Shown here: positions 25,205 through 40,335 of the stretch, piece after piece
Layout of the letters: the number at the start of each line of letters is the position of its first letter
Position numbering within the stretch: the stretch's first letter is position 1
Source of the DNA: Anomaloglossus baeobatrachus
Taxonomy: Eukaryota; Chordata; Amphibia; Anura; Aromobatidae
NCBI RefSeq assembly: GCF_048569485.1
Contig: NC_134364.1
Location: 127,777,408-127,841,407 of the forward strand
DNA length: 64,000 nt
Direction of reading: 5' to 3'
The notes under the pieces: generated by a model
Told to the model about the DNA's origin: nothing
What the model saw: only the letters and a program-made list of their open reading frames with translations
Databases searched by the model: none
Made by a program: the position numbers and the translations under genes

Positions 25205-26512
25205 ACATGGGGGATACCACTACAGAGGACCACCGGATGGCATATATCTGGGGGAAAACGGGGGACACCACTACAGAGAGACCATCGGATGGCATATATG
25301 TGGGGGCAAACGGGGGACACCACTACAGAGAGACCATCGGATGGCATATATGTGGGGGCACATGGGGGATACCACTACAGAGAGACCATTGGATGGCATA
25401 TATGTGGGGGCAAACGGGGGACACCACTACAGAGAGACCATCGGATGGCATATATGTGGGGGCACATGGGGGATACCACTACAGAGAGACCATTGGATGG
25501 CATATATGTGGGGGCAAACGGCGGACACCACTACAGAGAGACCATCGGATGGCATATATGTGGGGGCAAACGGGGGACACCACTACAGAGAGACCATCGG
25601 ATGGCATATATGTGGGGGCAAACGGGGGACACCACTACAGAGAGACCATCGGATGGCATATATGTGGGGGCACATGGGGGATCCACTACAGAGAGACCAT
25701 CGGATGTGGGGGGCACATGGGGGGCAGCACTACAGAGAGACCATCAGATGGCATATATGTGGGGGCACATGGGGGATACCCCTACAGAGAGACCATCGGA
25801 CGGCATATATGTGGGGGCACATGGGGGATACCACTACAGAGAGACCATCGGATGGCATATATGTGGGGGCACATGGGGGATACCACTACAGAGAGACCAT
25901 CGGACGGCATATATGTGGGGGCACATGGGGGACATCACTACAGAGGGACCATGGAATGGCATATATGTGGGGGCACATGGGGAACAGCTCTACAGAGAGA
26001 CCATCAGACGGCATATATGTGGGGATGTGGGGGCACATGGGGGACACCACTACAGAGGGACCATCAAATGGCATATATGTGGGCGCACATGGGGGATACC
26101 ACTACAGAGAGACCATCGGATGGCATATATATGGAGGGCACATGGGGGGACAGTACTACAGAGAGAACATCGGATGGCATATATGTAGGGACACATAGGG
26201 GATACCACTACAGAGAGACCATCGGATGGCATATATGTGGGAGCACATGGGGGATACCATTACAGAGAGACCATCGGATGGCATATATATGGAGGGCACA
26301 TGGGGGGACAGTACTACACAGAGACATTCGGATGGCATATATGTGGGGGCACATGGGGGGACACCAGTATAGAGAGACCATTGGAAGGCATATATGTGGG
26401 TGTACACGGGGAGCAGCACTATAGAGGGACCATCGGATGGCATATATCTGGGGGCACACGGGGAACACCACTACAGAGAGACCATCGGATGGTATATATA
26501 TGGGGGCACATG
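25205..26512 (+). repeat. 52-bp tandem repeat, about 25 copies
   Basis: The unit ctacagagagaccatcggat + ggcatatatgtgggggcaaa + cgggggacacca is 52 bp (copies at 25271 and 25323). Subtypes end in gcaaacggggg or gcacatggggg and alternate, hinting at a 104-bp step. A few units have small deletions (near 25680-25720). With a period of 3n+1 every frame cycles through three peptides, giving spurious 300-400-codon frames. Confidence 0.96.
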
Positions 26513-26589
26513 TTTTGTTTTTCTGGTAAACTGTCCATAAAAAAAACAGAAGTCAAGTTGGCTAAACTGCAAAGAAAGAGAAAACTGTA

Positions 26590-29500
26590 TACTGCAGGAT
26601 ATAGATCATTATACTACAGAGGATACAGGGTACGGGGAGAATTATACTACAGAGGATACAGGGTGCGGGGAGCGTTATACTACAGAAGATACAGGGTGCG
26701 GGGAGTGTTATACTACAGAAGATACAGGGTGCGGGGACTGTTATACTACAGGGGATACAGGGTGCGGGGAGCATTATACTACAGAGGATACAGGGTGCGG
26801 GGAGCGTTATACTACAGAGGATACAGGGTGCGGGGAGCATTATACTACAGAGGATACAGGGTGCGGGGAGTGTTATACTACAGAGGATACAGGGTGCGGG
26901 GAGCGTTATACTACAGAAGATACAGGGTGCGGGGAGCGTTATACTACAGGGGATACAGGGTGCGGGGAGCGTTATACTACAGAGGATACAGGGTGCGGGG
27001 AGTGTTATACTACAGAGGATACAGGGTGCGGGGAGCGTTATACTACAGAGGATACAGGGTACGGGGAGTGTTATACTACAGGGGATACAGGGTACGGGGA
27101 GTGTTATACTACAGAGGATACAGGGTTCGGGGAGTGTTATACTACAGGGGATACAGGGTGCGGGGAGTGTTATACTACAGAGGATACAGGGTGCGGGGAG
27201 TGTTATACTACAAAGGATACAGGGTGCGGGGAGTGTTATACTACAGAGGATACAGGGTGCGGGGAGTGTTATACTACAGAGGATACAGGGTGCAGAGAGT
27301 GTTATACTACAGAGGATACAGGGTGCGGGGAGCGTTATACTACAGAGGATACAGGGTGCGGGGAGTGTTATACTACAGAGGATACAGGGTGCGGGGAGCG
27401 TTATACTACAGGGGATACAGGGTGCGGGGAGCGTTATACTACAGAGGATACAGGGTGCGGGGAGTGTTATACTACAGAGGATACAGGGTGCGGGGAGCGT
27501 TATACTACAGAGGATACAGGGTACGGGGAGTGTTATACTACAGGGGATACAGGGTACGGGGAGTGTTATACTACAGAGGATACAGGGTTCGGGGAGTGTT
27601 ATACTACAGGGGATACAGGGTGCGGGGAGTGTTATACTACAGAGGATACAGGGTGCGGGGAGTGTTATACTACAAAGGATACAGGGTGCGGGGAGTGTTA
27701 TACTACAGAGGATACAGGGTGCGGGGAGTGTTATACTACAGAGGATACAGGGTGCAGAGAGTGTTATACTACAGAGGATACAGGGTGCGGGGAGCGTTAT
27801 ACTACAGAGGATACAGGGTGCGGGGAGTGTTATACTACAGAGGATACAGGGTGCGGGGAGTGTTATACTACAGGGGATACAGGGTGCGGGGAGCGTTATA
27901 CTACAGAGGATACAGGGTGCGGGGAGTGTTATACTACAGAGGATACAGGGTGCGGGGAGAATTATACTACAGAGGATACAGGGTGCAGAGAGTGTTATAC
28001 TACAGAGGATACAGGGTGCGGGGAGCGTTATACTACAGAGGATACAGGGTACGGGGAGTGTTATACTACAGGGGATACAGGGTACGGGGAGTGTTATACT
28101 ACAGAGGATACAGGGTGCGGGGAGTGTTATACTACAGGGGATACAGGGTGCGGGGAGTGTTATACTACAGAGGATACAGGGTGCGGGGAGTGTTATACTA
28201 CAGAGGATACACGGTGCAGAGAGTGTTATACTACAAAGGATACAGGGTGCGGGGAGTGTTATACTACAGAGGATACAGGGTGCGGGGAGTGTTATACTAC
28301 AGAGGATACAGGGTGCGGGGAGCGTTATACTACAGAGGATACAGGGTGCGGGGAGTGTTATACTACAGAGGATACAGGGTGCAGAGAGTGTTATACTACA
28401 GAGGATACAGGGTGCGGGGAGCGTTATACTACAGAAGATACAGGGTGCGGGGAGTGTTATACTACAGAAGATACAGGGTGCGGGGAGCGTTATACTACAG
28501 AGGATACAGGGTGCGGGGAGTGTTATACTACAGAGGATACAGGGTGCGGGGAGCATTATACTACAGAGGATACACGGTGCAGAGAGTGTTATACTACAAA
28601 GGATACAGGGTGCGGGGAGTGTTATACTACAGAGGATACAGGGTGCGGGGAGTGTTATACTACAGAGGATACAGGGTGCAGAGAGTGTTATACTACAGAG
28701 GATACAGGGTGCGGGGAGCGTTATACTACAGAGGATACAGGGTGCGGGGAGTGTTATACTACAGAGGATACAGGGTGCAGAGAGTGTTATACTACAGAGG
28801 ATACAGGGTGCGGGGAGCGTTATACTACAGAAGATACAGGGTGCGGGGAGTGTTATACTACAGAAGATACAGGGTGCGGGGAGCGTTATACTACAGGGGA
28901 TACAGGGTGCGGGGAGCGTTATACTACAGAGGATACAGGGTGCGGGGAGTGTTATACTACAGAGGATACAGGGTGCGGGGAGTGTTATACTACAGGGGAT
29001 ACAGGGTGCGGGGAGTGTTATACTACAGAGGATACAGGGTGCGGGGAGTGTTATACTACAGAGGATACAGGGTGCGGGGAGCATTATACTACAGAGGATA
29101 CACGGTGCAGAGAGTGTTATACTACAAAGGATACAGGGTGCGGGGAGTGTTATACTACAGAGGATACAGGGTGCGGGGAGTGTTATACTACAGAGGATAC
29201 AGGGTGCAGAGAGTGTTATACTACAGAGGATACAGGGTGCGGGGAGTGTTATATTACAGAGGATACAGGGTGCGGGGAGTGTTATACTACAGAGGATACA
29301 GGGTGCGGGGAGCATTATACTACAGAGGATACACGGTGCAGAGAGTGTTATACTACAGAGGATACAGGGTGCGGGGAGTGTTATACTACAGAGGATACAG
29401 GGTGCGGGGAGTGTTATACTACAGAGGATACAGGGTACGGGGAGAATTATACTACAGAGGATACAGGGTGCAGAGAGTGTTATACTACAGAGGATACAGG

Positions 29501-32500
29501 GTGCGGGGAGTGTTATACTACAGAGGATACAGGGTACGGGGAGTGTTATACTACAGAGGATACAGGGTGCGGGGAGTGTTATACTACAGAGGATACAGGG
29601 TGCGGGGAGCGTTATACTACAGAGGATACAGGGTGCGGGGAGCGTTATACTACAGGGGATACAGGGTGCGGGGAGCGTTATACTAAAGAGGATACAGGGT
29701 GCGGGGAGCATTATACTACAGAGGATACAGGGTGCGGGGAATGTTATACTACAGAGGATACAGGGTGCGGGGAGCGTTATACTACAGAGGATACAGGGTG
29801 CGGGGAGTGTTATATTACAGAAGATACAGGGTGCGGGGAGCATTATACTACAGAGGATACAGGGTGCGGGGAGCGTTATACTACAGAGGATACAGGGTGC
29901 GGGGAGTGTTATACTACAGAGGATACAGGGTGCGGGGAGCGTTATATTACAGAGGATACAGGGTGCGGGGAGTGTTATACTACAGAGGATACAGGGTGCG
30001 GGGAGCATTATACTACAGAGGATATATGGTGCAGAGAGTGTTATACTATAGAGGATACAGGGTGCGGGGAGTGTTATACTACAGAGGATACAGGGTGCGG
30101 GGAGTGTTATACTACAGAGGATACAGGGTGTGGGGAGTGTTATACTACAGAGGATACAGGGTGCGGGGAGTGTTATACTACAGAGGATACAGGGTGCGGG
30201 GAGCGTTATACTACAGGGGATACAGGGTGCGGGGAGCGTTATACTACAGAGGATACAGGGTGCGGGGAGCATTATACTACAGAGGATACAGGGTGCGGGG
30301 AATGTTATACTACAGAGGATACAGGGTGCGGGGAGCGTTATACTACAGAGGATACAGGGTGCGGGGAGTGTTATATTACAGAAGATGCAGGGTGCGGGGA
30401 GCATTATACTACAGAGGATACAGGGTGCGGGGAGCGTTATACTACAGAGGATACAGGGTGCGGGGAGTGTTATATTACAGAAGATACAGGGTGCGGGGAG
30501 CGTTATACTACAGAGGATACAGGGTGCGGGGAGCGTTATACTATAGAGGATACAGGGTGCGGGGAGCGTTATACTACAGAGGATACAGGGTGCGGGGAGC
30601 GTTATACTACAGAGGATACAGGGTGCGGGGAGCGTTATACTACAGAGGATACAGGGTGCGGGGAGCGTTATACTACAGAGGATACAGGGTGCGGGGAGCG
30701 GTATACTACAGGGGATACAGGGTGCGGGGAGCGTTATACTACAGAGGATACAGGGTGCGGGGAGCGTTATACTACAGAGGATACAGGGTGCGGGGAGTGT
30801 TATATTACAGAAGATACAGGGTTCAGGGAGTGTTATACTACAGAGGATACAGGGTACGGGGAGCGTTATACTACAGGGGATACAGGGTGCGGGGAGCGTT
30901 ATACTACAGGGGATACAGGGTGCGGGGAGTGTTATACTACAGAGGATACAGGGTGCGGGGAACGTTATACTACAGAGGATACAGGGTGCGGGGAGTGTTA
31001 TACTACAGAGGATACAGGGTGCGGGGAGTGTTATACTACAGGGGATACAGGGTGCGGGGAGCGTTATACTACAGGGGATACAGGGTGCGGGGAGTGTTAT
31101 ATTACAGAGGATACAGGGTGCGGGGAGTGTTATACTACAGAGGATACAGGGTGCGGGGAGCGTTATACTACAGAGGATACAGGGTGCGGGGAGTGTTATA
31201 CTACAGAGGATACAGGGTGCGGGGAGCGTTATACTACAGAGGATACAGGGTGCGGGGAGCGTTATACTACAGAGGATACAGGGTGCAGGGAGTGTTATAC
31301 TACAGGGGATACAGGGTGCGGGGAGTGTTATACTACAGAGGATACAGGGTGCGGGGAGTGTTATATTACAGAGGATACACAGTGCGGGGAGCGTTATACT
31401 ACAGGGGATACAGGGTGCGGGGAGCGTTATACTACAGGGGATACAGGGTGCGGGGAGTGTTATACTACAGGGGATACAGGGTGCGGGGAGTGTTATACTA
31501 CAGGGGATACAGGGTGCGGGGAGTGTTATACTACAGAGGGTACAGGGTGTGGGGAGTGTTATACTACAGGGGATACACGGTGCAGAGAGTGTTATACTAC
31601 AGGGGATACAGGGTGCGGGGAGCATTATAGTACAGAGGATACAGGGTGCGGGGAGTGTTATACTACAGAGGATACAGGGTGTGGGGAGTGTTATACTACA
31701 GAGGATACAGGGTGCGGGGAGTGTTATACTACAGAGGATACAGGGTGCGGGGAGCGTTATACTACAGAGGATACAGGGTGCGGGGAGCGTTATACTACAG
31801 AGGATACAGGGTGCGGGGAGCGTTATACTACAGAGAATACAGGGTGCGGGGAGTGTTATACTACAGGGGATACAGGGTGCGGGGAGTGTTATACTACAGA
31901 GGATACAGGGTGCGGGGAGTGTTATACTACAGGGGATACAGGGTGCGGGGAGTGTTATATTACAGAGGATACACAGTGCGGGGAGCGTTATACTACAGGG
32001 GATACAGGGTGCGGGGAGCGTTATACTACAGGGGATACAGGGTGCGGGGAGTGTTATACTACAGAGGATACAGGGTGCGGGGAGTGTTATACTACAGAGG
32101 ATACAGGGTGCGGGGAGCGTTATACTACAGAGGATACAGGGTGCGGGGAGTGTTATTCTACAGAGGATACAGGGTGCGGGGAGTGTTATACTACAGAGGA
32201 TACAGGGTGCGGGGAGTGTTATACTACAAGGGATACAGGGTGCGGGGAGTGTTATACTACAGAGGATACAGGGTGCGGGGAGTGTTATACTACAGAGGAT
32301 ACAGGGTGCGGGGAGTGTTATACTACAGAGGATACAGGGTGCGGGGAGCGTTATACTGCAGACGATACAGGGTGCGGGGAGCATTATACTACAGAGGATA
32401 CAGGGTGCGGGGAGTGTTATACTGCAGAAGATACAGGGTGCGGGGAGCGTTATACTACAGAGGATACAGGGTGCGGGGAGTGTTATACTACAGAGGATAC

Positions 32501-35500
32501 AGGGTGCGGGGAGTGTTATACTACAGAGGATACAGGGTGCGGGGAGCGTTATACTACAGAAGATACAGGGTGCAGGGAGTGTTATACTACAGAGGATACA
32601 GGGTGCGGGGAGTGTTATACTACAGAGGATACAGGGTGCGGGGAGCGTTATACTACAGAGGATACAGGGTGCAGGGAGTGTTATATTACAGAGGATACAG
32701 GGTGCGGGGAGTGTTATATTACAGAGGATACAGGGTGCGGGTAGCATTATGCTACAGAGGATACAGGGTGTGGGGAGTGTTATACTACAGAAGATACAGG
32801 GTGCAGGGAGTGTTATACTACAGAGGATACAGGGTGCGGGGAGCATTATACTACAGAGGATACAGGGTGCGGGGAGTGTTATACTACAGAGGATACAGGG
32901 TGCAGGGAGCGTTATACTACAGAGGATACAGGGTGCGGGGAGTGTTATACTACAGAAGATACAGGGTGCGGGGAGCATTATACTACAGAGGATACAGGGT
33001 GCGGGGAGTGTTATACTACAGAAGATACAGGGTGCGGGAAGTGTTATACTACAGAGGATACAGGGTGCGGGGAGTGTTATACTACAGAAGATACAGGGTG
33101 CAGGGAGTGTTATACTACAGAGGATACAGGGTGCGGGGAGCGTTATACTACAGAAGATACAGGGTGCGGGGAGTGTTATGCTACAGAGGATACACAGTGC
33201 GGGGAGCGTTATACTACAGGGGATACAGGGTGCGGGGAGCGTTATACTACAGGGGATACAGGGTGCGGGGAGTGTTATACTACAGGGGATACAGGGTGCG
33301 GGGAGTGTTATACTACAGGGGATACAGGGTGTGGGGAGTGTTATACTACACATGGTACAGGGTGCGGGGAGTGTTATACTACAGGGGATACAGGGTGTGG
33401 GGAGTGTTATACTACAGAGGATACAGGGTGCGGGGAGTGTTATACTACAGAGGATACAGGGTGCGGGGAGAGTTATACTACAGGGGATACAGGGTGCGGG
33501 GAGCATTATAGTACAGACTATACAGGGTGCGGGGAGTGTTATACTACAGAGGATACAGGGTGTGGGGAGTGTTATACTACAGAGGATACAGGGTGCGGGG
33601 AGTGTTATACTACAGAGGATACAGGGTGCGGGGAGAGTTATACTACAGAGGATACAGGGTGCGGGGAGCGTTATACTACAGAGGATACAGGGTGCGGGGA
33701 GCGTTATACTACAGAGGATACAGGGTGCGGGGAGTGTTATACTACAGGGGATACAGGGTGCGGGGAGTGTTATACTACAGAGGATACAGGGTGCGGGGAG
33801 TGTTATACTACAGGGGATACAGGGTGCGGGGAGCGTTATACTACAGGGGATACAGGGTGCGGGAAGTGTTATACTACAGGGGATACAGGGTGCGGGGAGT
33901 GTTATACTACAGGGGATACAGGTTGCGGGGAGTGTTATACTACAGAGGGTACAGGGTGCGGGGAGTGTTATACTACAGGGGATACACGGTGCAGAGAGTG
34001 TTATACTACAGGGGATACAGGGTGCGGGGAGCATTTTAGTACAGAGGATACAGGGTGCGGGGAGTGTTATACTACAGAGGATACAGGGTGTGGGGAGTGT
34101 TATACTACAGAGGATACAGGGTGCGGGGAGCGTTATACTACAGAGGATACAGGGTGCGGGGAGCGTTATACTACAGAGGATACAGGGTGCGGGGAGCGTT
34201 ATACTACAGAGGATACAGGGTGCGGGGAGCGTTATACTACAGAGGATACAAGGTGCGGGGAGCGTTATACTACAGAGGATACAGGGTGCGGGGAGTGTTA
34301 TACTACAGGGGATACAGGGTGCGGGGAGTGTTATACTACAGAGGATACAGGGTGCGGGGAGTGTTATACTACAGGGGATACAGGGTGCGGGGAGTGTTAT
34401 ATTACAGAGGATACACAGTGCGGGGAGCGTTATACTACAGGGGATACAGGGTGCGGGGAGCGTTATACTACAGAGGATACAGGGTGCGGGGAGCGTTATA
34501 CTACAGAGGATACAGGGTGCGGGGAGTGTTATACTACAGGGGATACAGGGTGCGGGGAGTGTTATACTACAGAGGATACAGGGTGCGGGGAGTGTTATAC
34601 TACAGAGGATACAGGGTGCGGGGAGTGTTATACTACAGGGGATACAGGGTGCGGGGAGTGTTATACTACAGGGGATACAGGGTGCGGGGAGTGTTATATT
34701 ACAGAGGATACACAGTGCGGTGAGCGTTATACTACAGGGGATACAGGGTGCGGGGAGCGTTATACTACAGGGGATACAGGGTGCGGGGAGTGTTATACTA
34801 CAGGGGATACAGGGTGCGGGGAGTGTTATACTACAGGGGATACAGGGTGCGGGGAGTGTTATACTACAGAGGGTACAGGGTGCGGGGAGTGTTATACTAC
34901 AGGGGATACACGGTGCAGAGAGTGTTATACTACAGGGGATACAGGGTGCGGGGAGCATTATAGTACAGAGGATACAGGGTGCGGGGAGTGTTATACTACA
35001 GAGGATACAGGGTGTGGGGAGTGTTATACTACAGAGGATACAGGGTGCGGGGAGTGTTATACTACAGAGGATACAGGGTGCGGGGAGCGTTATACTACAG
35101 AGGATACAGGGTGCGGGGAGCGTTATACTACAGAGGATACAGGGTGCGGGGAGCGTTATACTACAGAGGATACAGGGTGCGTGGAGTGTTATACTACAGG
35201 GGATACAGGGTGCGGGGAGTGTTATACTACAGAGGATACAGGGTGCGGGGAGTGTTATACTACAGGGGATACAGGGTGCGGGGAGTGTTATATTACAGAG
35301 GATACACAGTGCGGGGAGCGTTATACTACAGGGGATACAGGGTGCGGGGAGCGTTATACTACAGGGGATACAGGGTGCGGGGAGTGTTATACTACAGGGG
35401 ATACAGGGTGCGGGGAGTGTGTTACTACAGGGGATACAGGGTGCGGGGAGCGTTATACTACAGAGGATACAGGGTGCGGGGAGCGTTATACTACAGAGGA

Positions 35501-38500
35501 TACAGGGTGCGGGGAGCGTTATACTACAGAGGATACAGGGTGCGGGGAGTGTTATACTACAGAGGATACAGGGTGCGGGGAGTGTTATACTACAGAGGAT
35601 ACAGGGTGCGGGGAGTGTTATACTACAGGGGATACAGGGTGCGGGGAGTGTTATACTACAAAGGATACAGGGTGCGGGGAGTGTTATACTACAGAGGATA
35701 CAGGATGCGGGGAGCGTTATACTACAGAGGATACTGGGTGCGGGGAGTGTTATACTACAGAGGATACAGGGTGCGGGGAGTGTTATACTACAGAGGATAC
35801 AGGGTGCGGGGAGTGTTATACTACAGGGGATACAGGGTGCGGGGAGTGTTATACTACAGAGGATACAGGGTGCGTGGAGTGTTATACTACAGAGGATACA
35901 GGGTGTGGGGAGTGTTATACTACAGAGGATACAAGGTGCGGGGAGCGTTATACTGCAGAGGATACAGGGTGCGGGGAGCATTATACTACAGAGGATACAG
36001 GGTGCGGGGAGTGTTATACTGCAGAAGATACAGGGTGCGGGGAGCGTTATACTACAGAGGATACAGGGTGCGGGGAGTAATATACTACAGAGGATACAGG
36101 GTGCGGGGAGTGTTATACTACAGAAGATACAGGGTGCGGGGAGTGTTATACTACAGAGGATACAGGGTGCGGGGAGCGTTATACTACAGAAGATACAGGG
36201 TGCAGGGAGTGTTATACTACAGAGGATACAGGGTGCGGGGAGTGTTATACTACAGAGGATACAGGGTGCGGGGAGCGTTATACTACAGAGGATACAGGGT
36301 GCAGGGAGTGTTATATTACAGAGGATACAGGGTGCGGGGAGTGTTATATTACAGAGGATACAGGGTGCGGGGAGCGTTATACTACAGAAGATACAGGGTG
36401 CAGGGAGTGTTATACTACAGAGGATACAGGGTGCGGGGAGCATTATACTACAGAGGATACAGGGTGCGGGGAGTGTTATACTACAGAGGATACAGGGTGC
36501 AGGGAGCGTTATACTACAGAGGATACAGGGTGCGGGGAGTGTTATACTACAGAAGATACAGGGTGCGGGGAGCGTTATACTACAGAGGATACAGGGTGCG
36601 GGGAGTGTTATACTACAGAAGATACAGGGTGCGGGGAGTGTTATACTACAGAGGATACAGGGTGCGGGGAGTGTTATACTACAGAAGATACAGGGTGCAG
36701 GGAGTGTTATACTACAGAAGATACAGGGTGCGGGGAGCGTTATACTACAGAGGATACAGGGTGCGGGGAGCGTTATACTACAGAAGATACAGGGTGCGGG
36801 GAGTGTTATGCTACAGAGGATACAGGGTGCGGGGAGTGTTATACTACAGAAGATACAGGGAGCGGGCAGTGTTATACTACAGAGGATACAGGGTGCGGGG
36901 AGCGTTATACTATAGAAGATACAGGGTGCGGGGAGTGTTATGCTACAGAGGATACAGGGTGCGGGGAGTGTTATACTACAGAAGATACAGGGAGCGGGGA
37001 GTGTTATACTACAGAGGATACAGGGTGCGGGGAGCGTTATACTACAGAAGATACAGGGTGCGGGGAGCGTTATACTACAGAAGATACAGGGTGCGGGGAG
37101 CATTATACTACATAGGATACAGGGTGCGGGGAGTGTTATACTACAGAGGATACAGGGTGCGGGGAGTGTTATACTACAGATGATACAGGGTGCGGGGAGT
37201 GTTATACTACAGAGGATACAGGGTGCGGGGAGTGTTATACTACAGAGGATACAGGGCGCGGGGAGTGTTATACTACAGAGGATACAGGGTGCGGGGAGTG
37301 TTATACTACAGAGGATACAGGGTGCAGGGAGTGTTATACTACAGAGGATACAGGGTGCGGGGAGTGTTATACTACAGAGGATACAGGATGCAGGGAGTGT
37401 TATACTACAGAGGATACAGGGTGCAGGGAGTGTTATACTACAGAGGATACAGGGTGCGGGGAGTGTTATACTACAGAGGATACAGGGTGCGGGGACTGTT
37501 ATACTACAGAGGATACAGGGTGCGGGGAGTGTTATACTACAGAGGATACAGGGTGCGGGGAGTGTTATACTACAGAGGATACAGGGTGCGGGGAGTGTTA
37601 TACTACAGGGGATACAGGGTGCGGGGAGTGTTATACTACAGAGGATACAGGGTGCGGGGAGTGTTATACTACAGAGGATACAGGGTGCGGGGAGTGTTAT
37701 ACTACAGAGGATACAGGGTGCGGGGAGTGTTATACTACAGAGGATACAGGGTGCGGGGAGTGTTATACTACAGGGGATACAGGGTGCGGGGAGCGTTATA
37801 CTACAGGGGATACAGGGTGCGGGGAGTGTTATACTACAGAGGATACAGGGTGCGGGGAGTGTTATACTACAGAGGATACAGGGCGCGGGGAGTGTTATAC
37901 TACAGAGGATACAGGGTGCGGGGAGTGTTATACTACAGAGGATACAGGGTGCGGGGAGTGTTATACTACAGAGGATACAGGGTGCGGGGAGTGTTATACT
38001 ACAGAGGATACAGGGTGCGGGGAGCGTTATACTACAGAGGATACAGGGTGCGGGGACTGTTATACTACAGAGGATACAGGGTGCGGGGAGCGTTATACTA
38101 CAGAGGATACAGGATGCAGGGAGTGTTATACTACAGAGGATACAGGGTGCAGGGAGTGTTATACTACAGAGGATACAGGGTGCGGGGAGTGTTATACTAC
38201 AGAGGATACAGGGTGCGGGGACTGTTATACTACAGAGGATACAGGGTGCGGGGAGTGTTATACTACAGAGGATACAGGGTGCGGGGAGTGTTATACTACA
38301 GAGGATACAGGGTGCGGGGAGTGTTATACTACAGGGGATACAGGGTGCGGGGAGCGTTATACTACAGGGGATACAGGGTGCGGGGAGTGTTATACTACAG
38401 AGGATACAGGGTGCGGGGAGTGTTATACTACAGAGGATACAGGGTGCGGGGACTGTTATACTACAGAGGATACAGGGTGCGGGGAGCGTTATACTACAGA

Positions 38501-40335
38501 GGATACAGGGTGCGGGGAGTGTTATACTACAGAGGATACAGGGTGCGGGGAGCATTATACTACAGAGGATACAGGGTGTGGGGAGTGTTATACTACAGAG
38601 GATACAGGGTGCGGGGAGTGTTATACTACAGAGGATACAGGGTGCGGGGAGTGTTATACTACAGAGGATACAGGGTGTGGGGAGTGTTATACTACAGAGG
38701 ATACAGGGTGCGGGGAGTGTTATACTACAGGGGATACAGGGTGTGGGGAGTGTTATACTACAGAGGATACAGGGTGCGGGGAGTGTTATACTACAGGGGA
38801 TACAGGGTGCGGGGAGTGTTATACTACAGGGGATACAGGGTGTGGGGAGTGTTATACTACAGAGGATACAGGGTGCGGGGAGTGTTATACTACAGAGGAT
38901 ACAGGGTGCGGGGAGTGTTATACTACAGAGGATACAGGGTGCGGGGATCATTATACTACAGAGGATACAGGGTGCGGGGAGTGTTATACTACAGAGGATA
39001 CAGGGTGCAGGGAGCATTATACTACAGAGGATACAGGGTGCGGGGAGTGTTATACTACAGAGGATACAGGGTGCGGGGAGCGTTATACTACAGAGGATAC
39101 AGGGTGCGGGGAGTGTTATACTATAGAGGATACAGGGTGTGGGGAGTGTTATACTACAGAGGATACAGGGTGCGGGGAGTGTTATACTACAGAGGATACA
39201 GGGTGCGGGGAGTGTTATACTACAGAGGATACAGGGTGCGGGGAGTGTTATATTACAGAGGATACAGGGTGCGGGGAGTGTTATACTACAGAGGATACAG
39301 GGTGCGGGGAGTGTTATACTACAGAGGATACAGGGTGCAGGGAGTGTTATACTACAGAGGATACAGGGTGCGGGGAGTGTTATACTACAGAGGATACAGG
39401 GTGCGGGGAGTGTTATACTACAGAGGATACAGGGTGCGGGGAGTGTTATACTACAGGGGATACAGGGTGCGGGGAGTGTTATATTACAGAGGATACAGGG
39501 TGCGGGGAGTGTTATACTACAGAGGATACAGGGTGCGGGGAGTGTTATACTACAGAGGATACAGGGTGCGGGGAGCATTATACTACAGAGGATACAGGGT
39601 GCGGGGAGCATTATACTACAGAGGATACAGGGTGCGGGGAGTGTTATACTACAGGGGATACAGGGTGCGGGGAGCGTTATACTACAGGGGATACAGGGTG
39701 CGGGGAGTGTTATATTACAGAGGATACAGGGTGCGGGGAGTGTTATACTACAGAGGAAACAGGGTGCAGGGAGCGTTATACTACAGAGGAAACAGGGTGC
39801 GGGGAGTGTTATACTACAGAGGATACAGGGTGTTGGGAGTGTTATACCACAGAGGATACAGGGTGCGGGGAGTGTTATACTACAGGGGATACAGGGTGCG
39901 GGGAGTGTTATACTACAGAGGATACAGGGTGCGGGGAGTGTTATACTACAGAGGATACAGGGTGCGGGGAGTGTTATACTACAGAGGATACAGGGTGCGG
40001 GGAGTGTTATACTACATAGGATACAGGGTGCGGGGAGTGTTATATTACAGAGGATACAGGGTGCGGGGAGTGTTATACTACAGAGGATACAGGGTGCGGG
40101 GAGTGTTATACTACAGAAGATACAGGGTGCGGGGAGCATTATACTACAGAGGATACAGGGTGCGGGGAGCGTTATACTACAGAAGATACAGGGTGCGGGG
40201 AGCATTATACTACATAGGATACAGGGTGCGGGGAGTGTTATACTACAGAGGATACAGGGTGCGGGGAGTGTTATACTACAGATGATACAGGGTGCGGGGA
40301 GTGTTATACTACAGAGGATACAGGGTGCGGGGAGT
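26590..40335 (+). repeat. 33-bp satellite array, left part, about 416 monomers
   Basis: The consensus monomer is ggatacagggtgcggggagt + gttatactacaga. Variation is concentrated at a few positions (agag/aggg, tgcgg/tacgg/tgcag/tgtgg, agtg/agcg/agca). Register is exact: agtgttatac at 27001 and at 40267 are 13,266 bp apart = 402 x 33. Higher-order periods are visible: 462 bp (14-mer; 27061 and 27523), steps of 363, 528 and 231 bp among 28210, 28573, 29101 and 29332, steps of 1881, 528 and 924 bp in 31.6-35.0 kb, and 3,102 bp (94-mer; 37111 and 40213). The GGAGT at 40331-40335 is the left target-site copy of the retrotransposon. Confidence 0.98.
37065..40335 (+). repeat. 3,102-bp (94-mer) higher-order repeat unit and start of the next
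   Basis: The rare variant cataggatac occurs at 37111 and 40213, exactly 3,102 bp apart, in the same local context. Markers gggcgcg (37254 and 37881) and aggatgcagg (38111) recur after the retroelement at 48252, 48879 and 49109, all at offset 10,998 bp. Subtracting element plus one target copy (7,896 bp) gives 3,102. The second unit (40167-40335, then from 48232) can be followed to about 50.72 kb, with only whole-monomer gains and losses. Confidence 0.88.

Noticed and set aside
25164-26424. Overlapping 300-405-codon frames (GDTTTERPSDGIYVG type)
   Set aside because: Produced by the 52-bp repeat in all three plus frames. No conserved domain.
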